A DNA stretch of 64,000 bases from Serripes groenlandicus (GCA_031761405.1 JASEVX010000084.1:190001-254000); one strand, 5' to 3'; positions 1 through 12,622 are shown, numbered from the stretch's first letter. A program made the numbers and translations. The notes: a model not told the origin generated them from the letters alone.

Positions 1-230
1 TATTATGACCAAATTCATCTTTTGCCACAATGTTTTCAAAACAATTCACAAAATTAACCCTTTTCCACATTCAACAAGTCTGCAACAGACGACTTTGGGA
101 ATATTTCAGATTGAAAAGCTTACTCAAAAATAAGAAAATGATATATACTTGTAGGTTTAATTACTGAAAATCTCTATAATTGAATGGATAACCTATGACT
201 AAAAGAGGTAAACATTGTGGCAAAAGGAGA

Positions 231-392
231 ATTTTTTTTTTTGGTAAACAATGGAAATTTAGGTGCCATTGTTTGTTCTGAGCAATGGCACCTAAATTTG
301 CATTGTTTACAAAGGGGTTAATATTACCCCTAAACCAGGGTTTTCAAAATATGGTTTAAGTTTTCACCCGTTTCACGCCAAGCCCTCGCTAT
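231..392. mobile_element. Partial TIR element upstream of cathepsin copy 1
   Basis: Right part of the same family: central AAATTTAGGTGCCATTG hairpin and terminal TTTCACGCCAAGCCCTCG; the left end is missing. Counterpart of 15863-16100. Confidence 0.75.
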
Positions 393-815
393 ATTCTTCG
401 ATTATTTTACCCATCGCCACATACAACAAATCTGCAGCAGACGAATTTAAAAACATCTCAGCAAAAATATATAGAAAAAACTCTATTAATGCAAGTGTTA
501 TTATTGAAAAGAGTTGAAATCATTGGGGCAAAAGTAAAAATTGCTCATCAGGAGTAATTTTTCCTTTTGCCACGATGTTTTCAAAACTCATCAGCTACAT
601 ATTTATTCTCTGTGGGAAAGGGTTTGAAGATCTGTTTCCGTTTGGCGTGACTCATATCATCAAATTAGGTGATTATCAAATATGTTGTTCGATTATTAAA
701 TAGTTTATCAGCACAAAGTCCCACCACACTATTGTTATGTTTGGTTACGTCATCATTTCACTGATATCACACGTAACAACTCTTCACGATTCAGAAAGGA
801 GATTACATACATCGT

Positions 816-1047
816 TTAACCCTTTCTCTCATATAGACACTTTCTGACGCATCTACAGCAGACGGATTTTTGAAAACATAGTGACAAAAGAAGAAATTGC
901 TCAAAACGAGCAATTTCTCCTTTTGTCACAATGTTTTCCCACTTTTAGTCATAGGTTATCCATTCAATTTTAGAGATTTTCTATTTTTTTGACAAAATAT
1001 GTTCAAAGTCGTCTGCTGCAGAATTGTCGTATGAGGAAAAGGGTTAA
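816..1047. repeat. Hairpin MITE (family 1), upstream of cathepsin copy 1
   Basis: About 230 bp with terminal inverted repeats: left TTAACCCTTTCTC, a stretch with GACGCATCTACAGCAGACG; right AAAGTCGTCTGCTGCAG then GGAAAAGGGTTAA. The core is a near-perfect hairpin, AGAAATTGCTC facing GAGCAATTTCTCCTTTTG. The same design recurs more than fifteen times in this window. Confidence 0.85.
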
Positions 1048-1284
1048 CCCTTATCCTGCTTAATTCTTGCGAGTGGTATCATCACCATTGATGAATTCCA
1101 AACATGCAGACACCTTCTGACGGCTCTGCACCAGTCGACTTTTGAAAACAGTGTGTGACAATAGAAGAAATTGCTATAAAGTCGCGTATTTAATAGGGTT
1201 GATAATTAATTAGATGTATTACTGTAGTTTTAACAGTATTAGAGCCACATCACAGGAAATCGGACTTCCGGGTTTCTTATTGTT

Positions 1285-1502
1285 CTGATTGGGGTTTTAC
1301 GCCGCTTTCAACATTATTCCAGTTATATCACGGCGACAGTTCACTTATTCATGCTCCCCGGGTGAACTTACCAGTACTAGGCTAGAAAATGTGCCTTGCC
1401 CAATGGCACTCCACCATGACCGTAGTGCCGTGACTGGGGATCGAACCCGGGACACCCGGTTTCGAAATCCCCGACGCTAACCACTCGACCACAGCGGATT
1501 CC
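1285..1502 (-). mobile_element. tRNA-derived SINE (second type)
   Basis: Minus strand: GAATCCGCTGTGGTCGAGTG head, B box GGGTTCGATCCCC, body ending in GGCGTAAAACCCC. The tRNA-like start resembles a Ser/Leu-type head. Not an intact tRNA: no complete cloverleaf and it continues into the SINE body. Confidence 0.8.
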
Positions 1503-2516
1503 TCCCGTGTTTCTTAGACTAAGGGGCGATATCTCAATATATCGCCGTTACATATTGCATTTCATATGATGCGAACAGTCAAAATATACACTCGCATTCC
1601 TAGTACAGAAACCTGGACTAGGGGGGCGATATTGGGCCTATGTCCTAAAGTCCTCAATCCACTTGCAGACGCATTTTAACACATCTGCACTTCTGACTGA
1701 AATCATGTTGTCAAACGAAGTTATTGGTCGTAATGATTTCTTTTTCCATTTGCCAGGATGTTTCAACTCTATAAAATAATTAAAATCATAATTTATAGAA
1801 ATTTCGCATATGTTTGCCTAGTGGTTTTCTTAAGTCGTCTGCCACACTGTTACGGGTAAATAAATGGCAATAACGATTACTCCAGAGGCTTCAAGAATCG
1901 AGTCTTCTATGAGTAGCCTCCCATTACTAAACACCACATTTTCGAGTTTAGAGGGATATGTCTTGATATATTTGTAAATTATATATTATATTGATGAAAG
2001 TATCTGAAAATCTAAAAATCTGTTTTATTCTTTGATTGTACTGTAGATAAGCGTCAAATGAAAAGGAGTTTTGTTGCAGCCCCCTCCCCCTTGTTCATGC
2101 ACCAAAGCACTCTCTATTACATAGGCGCTCTACATTAACTGAAATGATGTTGATGACGACGTAAAAAATCAGTAGACATTCAAACAGACAGGATTGTTGC
2201 CATGAAGCAATTTCTCCTTTTTGCCATAATGATTTCAAAAGTCGTCTGCTGCAGAGACGTCAGGAAGCGTCTATACGTGGTAAACGGCTACATTAATTTG
2301 AACGTTCATTTCAGATGCTTAGAGTGGCTCTTATCGCCTGCCTGTTGGCCATTGGTACCGCGCTACCATTAAACAAGGAACTGGACAGCCAGTGGTCAGA
2401 GTTCAAGGTCACATATAACAAGCTGTACAATCATGAGATGGAACTCACCAGGTAGTGACATTGACCTTTATATGGGAATGTTGAAGGGGGATTCGTTCAC
2501 TAACTAACATACACGA

Positions 2517-2628
2517 AGATCTTCTTCTTCTTCTTCTTCTTCTTCTTCTTCTTCTTCTTCTTCTTCTTCTTCTTCTTCTTCTTCTTCTTCTTCTTCTTCT
2601 TCTTCTTCTTCTTCTTCTTCTTCTTCTT
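2517..2628. repeat. (CTT)n microsatellite in cathepsin copy 1 intron 1
   Basis: About 37 uninterrupted CTT units after CACGAAGAT, followed by CTT/CTCATT-type variants. Copy 2 has a mixed CTT/TTG tract at the corresponding place (17810-17900). It creates a spurious poly-Arg ORF on the minus strand. Confidence 0.95.
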
Positions 2629-2874
2629 CGTCTTATTTCTTTTCTCTTCTTCTCATTCTTCTCATTCTTCTCATTCTTCTGGTTCTTTTCATTCGACGGA
2701 AACTGTAAAAGATTTAAGTGGTTTATATACTTTCCTGAATTCCCAGATGCCTTCAATTTATCGTAAAATGGTACACTATTGATCAGTTATTTGTTCAATT
2801 CAAATGTGCGTGAATCACCCTGAGAGTCTGAGAGACTTTTGAATAACTTTGAAACAATTATCAATGGAAGAGGA

Positions 2875-3167
2875 TTATTAATTGGAGTTTAACGCCGTTT
2901 TTTTAACAATTTCTCAGTTATATGAGGGCGGCTAGTTCACCTACTCATGCATTTCCTGGTTTTCTCACACCAGTACTCCACACAACAATCTTCCCAAGCA
3001 ACTGGCTGCTTTTCCACATAGACTTAGCCCATTGGTGGAAGACGAATGACGCATGTCGCATTGACTTTTGTCAATCGTCGGAAAGAAAGTTGGCCGAGCC
3101 GGAATTCGAACTCACAACCCCTGGATTGACAGCCCGCGTCGCTACCGACTGAGCTACCGGGACTCGG
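2875..3167 (-). mobile_element. tRNA-derived SINE with 13-bp target duplication
   Basis: Minus-strand tRNA-like head (GCCGAGTCCCGGTAGCTCAG, then GAGTTCGAATTCC B box) and a body ending in a TTAACTCC-like tail. Flanked by CAATGGAAGAGGA at 2862-2874 and 3168-3180, so a clean retroposed insertion. Lies in cathepsin copy 1 intron 1. Confidence 0.9.
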
Positions 3168-4263
3168 CAATGGAAGAGGAACTACCGCTTATAATACTGA
3201 TTTCTTTATATATGCAAGAAAGCATTCGTAAAAATTAGCACCTCTCATTAAGTTGTGAAACCATGCGTCTTATTTCCCTCCAATCATTACAGAAACGACT
3301 TCTGACTGTCTTATTCGTGGAGATGAAATGTATGAATAAATGAAAAGACAGGGGCGTTGCTTTGCAAAAATCAATGTGTAGGCCGTCTCGTGAGAAAATC
3401 AACATTGTGGACTCTGCGTAAAGTATCGACCCGGATCTACCTAAGCATGCCACACAGGCCTACACGGATAGACACTTTTCGCCTCCTGTGGATTTTCTGT
3501 TTAACTCTATCCCCCTAAGACGGAATGTGTCGGCCGGATCAGTCAGCGCGGACAGCGCAGGCTGATCTGGTCGATACATTACGCAGATGTCTATCGCCGC
3601 AGCTGCATTTTGGGGGCATTTTGAGAACAAATGTGTAGACACGTGCCTACAGTGCCTAAAGGGAGCTACGCCCTTGAAAGAGTTGTCGTTCTTTCACGAA
3701 TCGATAAAACCCTTCAGTTGAAACAGAAAAACCATTCTTTGCATAGAAGGATGAATATAGTAACATTTCCTTAAATCGGTCCAATCTGTTGCAGACAAAA
3801 ATGAAATGAAACTCATCTTCTATGTATCTTTTCTAGACGTTTAATTTGGGAACAAAACGTTGACGTCATCGAGACACACAATGTGGAGGCAGCGAAGGGT
3901 CTGCATAGCTATAGACTTAGAATGAATAAATTTGGAGATCAGGTAAGAGTATTAATTTGTACATAACCAATCGTATTTAACCAGACCTAAGCTTGGCTCG
4001 CTCGTATATATATTTTATGACTGCCTCATACATGTCGAAATATTCTAAATAAAGCCGCGTTTTTGATTATTTTCAGAATGTTCTGCTTTAAAATACAATG
4101 AATAAGATATATCCTGAAATGCGTATGGGACAATCTCATCCAAAAAAAATATAATCCTTTGAGATAGATGATTGGACATTAAAGAAAACGTATACGTTGT
4201 TCTGTATTCGCCATATTTCATTTTCTGTCATACCGTAACAGTCTGTTTAAGTGACGTACAAAA

Positions 4264-4492
4264 GCCGCCGCCGATTGGTGTAGTGGTCGACCGTCTGCAT
4301 TGAGAGGTCCAGGGTTCGATCCCCGGCCGGGTCATACCAAATATAAGAAACATGGTAGTAATTGCTTTCCCGCCTTGGGGTTGTGGGATTAGTATTACGA
4401 TTGACTCACTTATGTCATGATAAACGGACAAATGGTACTGGTAGCTTACCCAGAAAAAGTCGTGATATTACTGAAAAATTGTTGAAAGGTGC
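4264..4492 (+). mobile_element. tRNA-derived SINE ending 30 bp before cathepsin copy 1 exon 3
   Basis: A box TTGGTGTAGTGGTCGACC, B box GGGTTCGATCCCC, body GTGATATTACTGAAAAATTG. Shared with copy 2 at 19530-19765. Confidence 0.8.
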
Positions 4493-5528
4493 ATAAAGTA
4501 CCTTACATTTATCTACATGTAGACATCAGAAGAATTTGGCGCCAGAATGAACGGTTTACAAGACTCGGCCTTACCCCGAGCCACCGTGTGTACCAAGTAT
4601 GTCCCGCCAAGTCCGGGACATGTCGACGATCTCCCGACGGAAGTCGATTGGAGGAAACAGGGTTACGTCACTGGAATCAAAGATCAGGTATGTTGATTGG
4701 TTAATTTTGAAATCGGGGGTCACTGGTTTGATCTTCGCTAGCGGCGGTCATGGTGGAGTGCCATTTGGAAAGGCACATTTCGTGGCTAGTATAAATTGTT
4801 TTAGCGCCAAATTCCTTTTTGTGGCGATTGGTTTGACAATCGCCACAATGCTAACAGAAACAACAACAACAAAAAATATTTACATAGTCGGTTTTGAACA
4901 ATCGGTTGATATTTGTTTTCCTTACTGCAAACTAATTTACTCACATCCGTTATAGTTCCATCATTGATGCAGAGACGTGATTAATAATAATTTTGTCAGT
5001 GCTACTTTGGTACCGGATTGTTACTAATATTTGAGTTTTATCGAGACATTATCTACATATAACTAAAATATGTAATTATTATCTTCGTCATGATTGGGCA
5101 GATCATAAATATCATTGCGCGTTCTATCTGCCTTGCAAATAACTGATGATACACAAATCTGGAAATTCCAAAAGGTTCTATAAATAGCGCGCGAGACTAG
5201 ATGATAAGACTGGTGTTACAAAGGTTTAAGCACACACGAGGTCAGTGTGTACACACGTTATGTGTACACGTCTGCACGTTTTAGAGTCAATTAGCAATCA
5301 ATGCTGAAAGTGTAGCCTAATTTAGTTTGGAGATCGAGCATTATATATATGCCTATATTTTTATAAATTGAACAGTTTAGCAAATAGTGAAATTATGCTT
5401 TTTGAGCATGTTTGTGTTTGTTTTTGCACTCACATTTTTCGAAGTAGTTTAACAACCTCAGATACATATAAATATACTGTGTTTATATGTCTCTGACAAC
5501 CCTCAATCATGCAATGTGAAGGGACTAA

Positions 5529-5533
<5 letters not shown>

Positions 5534-5561
<28 letters not shown>

Positions 5562-5844
5562 GGTTTAACGCCGTTTTCAACAATTTCTCAGTTATATCAC
5601 GGCGGCCAGTTCACCTACTCATGCATTTCCTGGTTTTCTCACACCAGTACTCCACACAACAATCGTCCCAAGCAACTGGCTGCTTTTCCACATATACTTA
5701 GCCCATTGGTGGAAGACGAATGACGCATGTCGCATTGACTTTTGTCAATCGTCGGAAAGAAAATTGGCCGAGCCGGGATTCGAACTCACAACCCCTGGAT
5801 TGACAGCCCGCGTTGCTACCGACTGAGCTACCGGGGCTCGGCTA
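5534..5844 (-). mobile_element. tRNA-derived SINE with 12-bp target duplication in copy 1 intron 3
   Basis: (ATTG)n tail first, then body, then head GCCGAGCCCCGGTAGCTCAG on the minus strand. Flanks GGACTAAATTGA at 5522-5533 and 5845-5856. I see no insertion at a matching place in copy 2, though the intron is diverged. Confidence 0.9.
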
Positions 5845-6737
5845 GGACTAAATTGAACAGACCTGTTTAATATCGGACATCATTGAAACAAACACCAAAC
5901 TAATGGATACTGTTTTCTCTCCTTCCTTGATAATTTAGTCATTTCTAAAAAATGTACAAAATATTTTATCTTAATATGGCCCAGCGACCTGGTGAGGAAC
6001 ATGTGATTACCCGAACAATTTAGATTACAAATAGCCATTCTAATGAGCTAAAACGGTAGTCTATCGAGTACCAACTAGATTTTTCATAAATTTGGAATGG
6101 CCTAATTTTGAACACATCACGACCAATTTCAGAACGTAACTAAAAAAATCACCAAAGCAACATTCTGGCAAACTATCATTATTCTACTGTCAAAAGATGC
6201 AGGGTTGATACATTCTCAAATTTACCCGCAGTCATCGCAAGCCCTACACCGATATACTACTTGTTACTTTGCAGGATTATCCATACGATCGCCACTACAG
6301 TGCCATTGGCGCTTTGATTCTATAAATTATTGAATAGAGTTGGAACATCGTTGCAAAGTCAATTTTGAATTTTATAAATACAACAATTCCGAATAAGATA
6401 ACCTATAAAAGCTAAATGAATGAAAAAATAAACAATCATATAAAACTAACACAATCGAGGAACTATAGCATGCCACCTGGTTAACTGTACTTTTATGTTC
6501 CAACCTATTATTGAATTTCGTATACTTTTTTTATCCTGTTTTTTTCTCATATTATGTCTGTTGTTAATAATATAATCTTATTATATACCTGCACATTTTC
6601 CGGCGCAAATACATGAAGATTGTCATGCGCAGTTAAAACACGACTTAGTAATTTCGTTATCTAAAATATAGAATGATTTTGTATATTGTTTCTTTATTTT
6701 GTCTTAAAAGTTATTCAAGGTATATTATAAAAGAAAA

Positions 6738-6856
6738 TTGATGTTGCAGTGTCGATATCGGGTTTGATATTGTCTACTTGGTCTCGCTAGATACTATTTG
6801 TCCACGACACTCGTAGTACAATATCAAACCAGATATCGCCACTGCAACATAATATT
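6738..6856. mobile_element. Inverted-repeat MITE in cathepsin copy 1 intron 3
   Basis: Arms of about 40 bp: ATGTTGCAGTGTCGATATCG and TTTGATATTGT face ACAATATCAAA and CGCCACTGCAACAT. About 120 bp, no ORF. It lies upstream of exon 4 and is shared with copy 2. Confidence 0.85.
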
Positions 6857-6931
6857 CCCTATATACTACATTGTTCAAATGTACCGAGAATAACGAATAA
6901 AGCGTGATAGCAAAATATATCTGACGCTTAA

Positions 6932-7147
<216 letters not shown>

Positions 7148-7333
7148 TAAATTCCGCAATAATTCGAGTTACAGCTATATACTAATATATTAACGCAGGC
7201 AGAGCTTCAAAACTCTCTTACCAACTGGTTTAAACTTCAGAATATTTAACAATGCGTACTTTCTAAAACGGTATATACCTTTCAATGACATTTCTAATGT
7301 TGTACGTATGTTTTATGAGTTTTCTAGAATTGA

Positions 7334-7513
<180 letters not shown>

Positions 7514-7947
7514 TAAATCAACATAAATCATGTATGCAATGCACCATGGGCACCAGATTAACAAACTGATGTATTAGTAAAATATGAGACTAATGCAGGT
7601 GTCACAAAACTGGAAACCACAGCACTACCTATAGTTTTGCCTAGATTCACGAAACGATGTACGATTTGAAGTTTATTAGAGTTTCGATTAGTACTATATT
7701 TGTATCAAAACTTGACAATATAAACATGATCCTGCCCTTTGTGTTAACTATTAACCCATTCCAACATGATAAATGGTCTAGTATTACTGGTATATTACCT
7801 AGGAAACGCCGTGATATAAACTGAAACATTGTTAAAAACGGCGTAAAACAAAATTCAAATATTTGGTTTTCGCATGAGCTGCCACTCATCTTTAAATCTG
7901 TCTACAAACTTATTATCTATGCATTAGTTCTTAATTTATGATTTTAG

Positions 7948-8111
7948 AACGGTGCATGTACTAGCTTTAAACAAGAAGACATCGGTGCCGTAGAAGCTGG
8001 CTGTATGGATGTCGCCACAGGTCAGAGGACGACCCTGAAAGCTGCCGTGGCCACAATCGGGCCCATCTCTGTCGGAATAGATGCCAGCCAAGGATCATTC
8101 CAGTTTTATTT
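7948..8111 (+). CDS. Cathepsin copy 1, exon 6 with a compensated frameshift
   Basis: Three bases longer than copy 2 exon 6 (23008-23168). After GCATGT it reads ACTAGC where copy 2 has AAC. Further on, a lost G and an added C some 20 bases apart shift the frame briefly, so TGQRTTLKA replaces TGSEDDLKA before the frame returns. The stretch continues into GPISVGIDASQGSFQFY as in the family. Paired plus/minus single-base changes fit noisy consensus better than selection. Confidence 0.75.
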
Positions 8112-8143
8112 GTAAGTTGTTTACAGTTCGCCGAGTTTTGTGC

Positions 8144-8164
8144 CCCCCCCCCCCCCCCCCCCCC
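8144..8164. repeat. Poly-C tract after cathepsin copy 1 exon 6
   Basis: About 21 C in a row. The copy 2 counterpart (near 23200) has six C, so either a real slippage expansion or a homopolymer assembly artefact. Confidence 0.9.
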
Positions 8165-8679
8165 AAAGAATCGTAAGTTTTCGAGATCTATGTCTTGACA
8201 CAATGGCATCTTAATAAATAAAACTTAACGCATAAATACATCTTGAGCTTTGTTTCAAGCTTACCACAATAAAGATTACGATTGCATTGACCTTCGACTT
8301 TTGACCAAGCGTGTACAGACCATATTTCCGATAGGATATGAGGTACATATGAGGCCGAATTACAAGAAAACCTACATTACGGACTATGCGTAATGTATCG
8401 ACCCAGATTAGCCTTCTCAGGGGTAAAAAAGGTAAAGAGTAATTATTCATGATAACAGAAAATCCACAGGAGGCGAAAAGTGTATGTCAAGGTAAGCCTG
8501 TGCGGCATGCTTAGGCTGATCCGGGTCGATACTTTCCCTCAGAGTCCACGATGTTGGTTTTCTCGCGGGACGGCTCATATAGTCCGATAGAGGTTTGCAC
8601 AATCATCACGTTGTGAAGCTGTGTCTGGTACCAAATCGAACATTGACCTTTGAGACAGTATAGGCTCACATATATCTAC

Positions 8680-8885
8680 TGTGCTTGATCGGTTAGCATG
8701 GAGGGTTTCGAACCGGGCGTCACGGTTTCGATCCCGTTCGTGGCGGTCATTTGGGAGGTGTAGTTTGGCATGGCACATTTAATAACCTAGCACTCGTTTC
8801 GTTATCACAGGTATCATGAATAAATGTTCTGTTGCCGTGATATAATTGAAATCATGTTGAAAATGGCGTAAAAGCCCCAATAAAC
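8680..8885 (+). mobile_element. tRNA-derived SINE in cathepsin copy 1 intron 6
   Basis: Head CTTGATCGGTTAGCATGGAG, B box CACGGTTTCGATCCCG, body GCCGTGATATAATTGAAATC, ending AAAGCCCCAATAAAC. It ends about 80 bp before exon 7. Confidence 0.78.
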
Positions 8886-8962
8886 AAAACATTATATGCT
8901 CATTAGAAACGCTAGAATGTAGGCTATATACTTGAATGAACTTATTTTCCTTGTTATCCTAG

Positions 8963-9078
8963 CGATGGTATTTATAACGAGAAGAGATGCTCGTCAACAA
9001 AAACTCGACCATAGGGAGTTTCTAGCTGTGGGCTATGGATCAAAGGGAAAGAAAGACTACTGGGCTCGTGAAGAACAG
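8963..9078 (+). pseudogene. Cathepsin copy 1, exon 7 (catalytic His exon) with frameshifts
   Basis: 116 bases against 111 in copy 2. The acceptor is TATCCTAG and the donor CAG|GTGAGC. After [13 protein letters not shown] an extra A, extra bases in the CATGGAGTTCT segment and an extra G before CTCGTGAAG break the frame; an in-frame TAG lies at 9012-9014. The His and the LVKN segment are still readable in other frames. Confidence 0.8.
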
Positions 9079-9170
9079 GTGAGCTTTTGTATCTTTACTT
9101 GTTCTTCATATGTTTGTTGTTGTCTTTTGTTGTTCTTCCTCTTTCTTCATGATGATCATCCTCATAGATA

Positions 9171-9194
9171 ATCATCATCATCATCACTCATCAG

Positions 9195-9230
<36 letters not shown>

Positions 9231-9252
9231 TCATCATCATCATATCATCATA
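9171..9252. repeat. (CAT)n microsatellite, copy 1 intron 7
   Basis: ATCATCATCATC run with a few interruptions. The copy 2 equivalent at 24183-24212 is much shorter. Confidence 0.9.
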
Positions 9253-10177
9253 AACACCCTTTTTGTGAAGCGCCAGCTAGATTAATAAATGCCTGCCTGG
9301 TACCTGGCAAAAAGGATTGGGATCCAGACGACGGACCCTATAATTCAGGATAAAGGTGTCTCATAAGTCAGAAATGGCTCGGCCTTTCAATAGGATTAGA
9401 CTCTTATAAACAAAAAAGACAGTGTGGTTTTTTTGTCGGGTTCAGATTTGCGAAGCAATTAAACCAGACTTTTGCAATCGAAACGATTAATAACGATGTT
9501 GACTCGTACAGTCTTCAACATAACATTGTGTTGCGCACGCACAGTAAAATAGTTAGCTTCAATTATTATTGAATACCTCAAAATAGGCAAATATATCATG
9601 TATGAATACACACTCGTACATAACGCAGTAACTGTTGAAAACATGCCTCTGGGAAACACACATATTTATGGTTTTGATTCAGTAGATTAGTTTGCATGTT
9701 GAACGAAATTTGGTTCTACTTCTGTGAGATTGTCGGAGACATTCGAGTTACATAAATCCAGAGACATATACACACGTGTTTATATGTCTCTGATAAATCT
9801 AATATTTTTCGTCATGAAGATAGAACGATACCAACACAACACGTTCTTCCATATAATGTTTTTCTTTTTATATTTCTTTTTTCTTAATTATTTTTTCTTT
9901 TGAAAGAGTCTTATAGGCCCATGGGACCGGGTGTTATTTATTACTGTTTGAATCATTGTTTTGTTGATGTACATACACATGTCACTGAATAATAAAATAT
10001 GTACAGCTTACATACATGTTATCATGCTCAGTATTGGCGGACGGATCGGAGGTCAAGCTTTGTTTTCGCTTCTAACTATTAGATTAATAATAATATCCCG
10101 CCGAAAATTATCCGATATGTTGGTTTTATACCAAGGAATATAAGTTACATTTATTGTTTATTGTTTGTTTAACGTAT

Positions 10178-10431
10178 CGAGGGCTTGGCGTGAAACCGGT
10201 TGTAAACTAAAATTGGTAATTTTTTACCAAGGGTTAATCACCTCGCCATAAAGTCTTTATTAGCGTTTAAATCATTAGTTTCTTGGTAAACAATGGAAAT
10301 TTAGGTGCCATTGCTCGTTCTGAGCAATGGCACCTAAATTTCCATATGCTTTACAAAAGGGTCGAAATTGCCCCTTAAACCAGGGTTTTCAAATTAGGAT
10401 TTAAGTTCAACTGTTTCACGCCAAGCCCTCG
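10178..10431. mobile_element. 254-bp TIR element inserted in cathepsin copy 1 intron 7 (empty site in copy 2)
   Basis: Perfect 18-bp terminal inverted repeats CGAGGGCTTGGCGTGAAA, flanked by GTAT target duplications (10174-10177, 10432-10435). Copy 2 has one GTAT and no insert at 25094-25097. The centre holds a second palindrome, AATTTAGGTGCCATTGCTC facing GAGCAATGGCACCTAAATT. No coding capacity, so a non-autonomous MITE. Confidence 0.92.
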
Positions 10432-11318
10432 GTATCAAAAATAACTTTAATAGAAGTAGCGTAGAGTCCAAGCTGGTTCAATATACAAGGGAAACAACTC
10501 CTGTTTTTTACTAAAGTAAACGTTCAAGGGATAGTTAACATAAATATACTGTTGAACGACAGTTTCGTGTACTGCTTCATTATGCAGGCACTCACATTTA
10601 TGCTTTATGCAATTAATAAAAAAATCAGTTTCTTTTTTATTTTGTATGCTGTGCAGTGTGTTAACGAAAAATATAAACAGAATCATTGACCCTCTTTCAT
10701 TTTTCGAAACCCTTCATGACTTGACTTCTTATCCATGTTTTATTTGTGCTTTCAACATCTTTGAATTGATTTTATCTTTGGGCGTTTTCATGTGAACGCG
10801 AATTTCAGTACTCCTGAGTTCTTTGATAATTTGTACTTGAACTATGTGTATTAATCGAGTCACGTTTTTGCGATATTAGGGCGTCTTATTGCATTTTCGT
10901 AACGAACTCGTCGTTATGCCGCTTTCAACAATTTTCCAGTTATTTCAACGGCGTTTCTTGAATAAGTTACCAGTAACAGCGGTCTTTTTATCCTGACACC
11001 AGCGATTCAGCCGTAATGTTTAATCCCCAATCCTGAATCGCCAGGAAGGGAAAGCCATTACTTCACTTTTAGCAGTTTTTTGAAAATATCTCCCAAAAGA
11101 TACGAAAATTCTACTTCGAAATCAACGTGTAACTATTGATTTATTTATGCACGAGGCTATAACAACGCTATAGTATATTTAAAAAGAAAAGAAACACTTT
11201 TTATTAATCTCAGTTAGATATGAAACCATCATGAGCAATTTCAATCTTTTGCCAAAATGTTTTCAAAATTTCGTCTATATGTGAGAAATGATTATTTTAT
11301 TTTGTCATTCTATTACAG

Positions 11319-11420
11319 TTGGGGTACCGATTGGGGAATGGAGGGATACATCTTGATGTCACGTGACAAAAAGAACAACCAATGCGGTATTGCCTACCAG
11401 CTGCCGTCTTCCCACAATGT
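11319..11420 (+). pseudogene. Cathepsin copy 1, exon 8 with lost stop frame
   Basis: Begins TTGGGGTACC after TATTACAG and encodes [19 protein letters not shown], then an extra Asn and extra bases (GCCTACCAG against GCCACCG) shift the frame past the expected TAA near 11420. Copy 2 ends [14 protein letters not shown] at 26051. Directly downstream lies a hairpin MITE, so any 3' UTR is largely repeat-derived. Confidence 0.75.
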
Positions 11421-11424
11421 AAAA

Positions 11425-11632
11425 ACATACAGACGCGTTCTGATACATACGTCTGCAGCAGACGACTTTTTAAAAAAAAGCCATTGCGACAAAAGGAGAA
11501 ATTGCTCAAAACGAGCAATTTATCCTTTTGCCACAATGTTTTTAACTTTTCTTTTCTAGTATTTAGATCTTAATTTATAGAGCTTTTCCATGTTATTGCT
11601 AAGATGTTTTCAAAGTTGTCTGCATCAGATGT
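11425..11632. repeat. Hairpin MITE (family 1) abutting the 3' end of cathepsin copy 1
   Basis: Begins within a few bases of the expected stop codon with ACATACAGACGCGTTCTG and GTCTGCAGCAGACGAC, core AAAGGAGAAATTGCTC/GAGCAATTTATCC, ending near GTTGTCTGCATCAGATG. It must form most of the 3' UTR. Confidence 0.8.
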
Positions 11633-11865
11633 GTTATACCAACGACCATACAAATAATATATTTTTGTAAAAAATGGACACACTTTTAGTACTTTCAAAT
11701 ACAATATGTTTGTTCCTGTGACTTGTTGTACTAGTTGTTCTCGTTGCCTCTTCTTAAATACACTGCAACCATTGACTGTGATAATGTACAAAATGATTGG
11801 TATTAAACACAATGTATAAATAGCATTATATATGTCTTATGGTTCAATGTTTAATTTGGTTTAAT

Positions 11866-12062
11866 GAGGTTTTTCGCCGTTTCAGGCGTACTTTCGGCTT
11901 TACCACGGCGACAGTTCACTTTTTCATAACCCCTGGGTAAACAAACCAGTACCAGTCTAGGAATTATGCCATTGCCCAAGGGGCATTCAACCATCGAGCC
12001 CGGGACGCCCGTTTCCAAAATCTTCGTTAGATATCCACTCGGACGACGGCGGATTCCTCAAT
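11866..12062 (-). mobile_element. tRNA-derived SINE 3' of cathepsin copy 1
   Basis: Minus strand: GAATCCGCCGTCGTCCGAGT head, GGGCTCGATGGTT degraded B box, body with GTGGTAAAGCCGAAA. Counterpart at 26475-26678. Confidence 0.72.
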
Positions 12063-12292
12063 GTTTAATTATCAATTTTCAAGAAATCTCAATGAATTTG
12101 ATATTGTCTACTACCTTCATGTTATGTATGGTCCGTGTTTTCAAATTAACAATATTTCACACTCTAGATCAGGGCGTTTCTTGGTTTATTTACTCAGTTA
12201 TTTCGGGTACTATATAACCTTAAAACAATGCATTCTGTCGTAACGCTATCCCCGTTTCCCTAAGCGAAAAGGAAGGAAGCCATTTCTACCAT

Positions 12293-12530
12293 TTTAACCC
12301 CCCTTAACCCATATACAACATATTTTCACAGCAGAAGACTTAGACAACTCACAAGCCCAAACTAAAGCAAACTCGTTGTAAATAAATAGTTTATATTCAT
12401 TAAATCAGACTTGACAGCATTGTGGCAAATGGAGAAATTGCCACATTATGAGCAGTTTATCACTCCTGTTTTCAACAGTCCGTCTGCTGCAGAGGCGTCA
12501 GGAAAGCGTCTATATCTGGAAAAGGGTTGA
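12293..12530. repeat. Hairpin MITE (family 1), copy 1 downstream
   Basis: TTAACCC end near 12296, core GGAGAAATTG/CAGTTTATCAC, end GTCTGCTGCAGAGGCGTCAG and AAAAGGGTTGA. Counterpart at 26902-27115. Confidence 0.75.
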
Positions 12531-12537
12531 TGTATTT

Positions 12538-12622
12538 CGTATGACCCGACCGGGGGTCGAACCGTGATCTCCCGCTCCTCTCACTGCGGGCGCTCTAACC
12601 TTACAATACCACCACACAGACG
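12538..12622 (-). mobile_element. Isolated tRNA-like SINE head, copy 1
   Basis: Minus strand B box CGGTTCGACCCCCGG, linked to the right end of a family 1 MITE. Same junction at 27116-27200, four times at 44600-45125, and at 59250-59345. Confidence 0.6.

Noticed and set aside
2445..2756. Minus-strand ORF of 103 codons with a long poly-Arg run
   Set aside because: Produced by translating the (CTT)n microsatellite in an intron; no family, no splice support.
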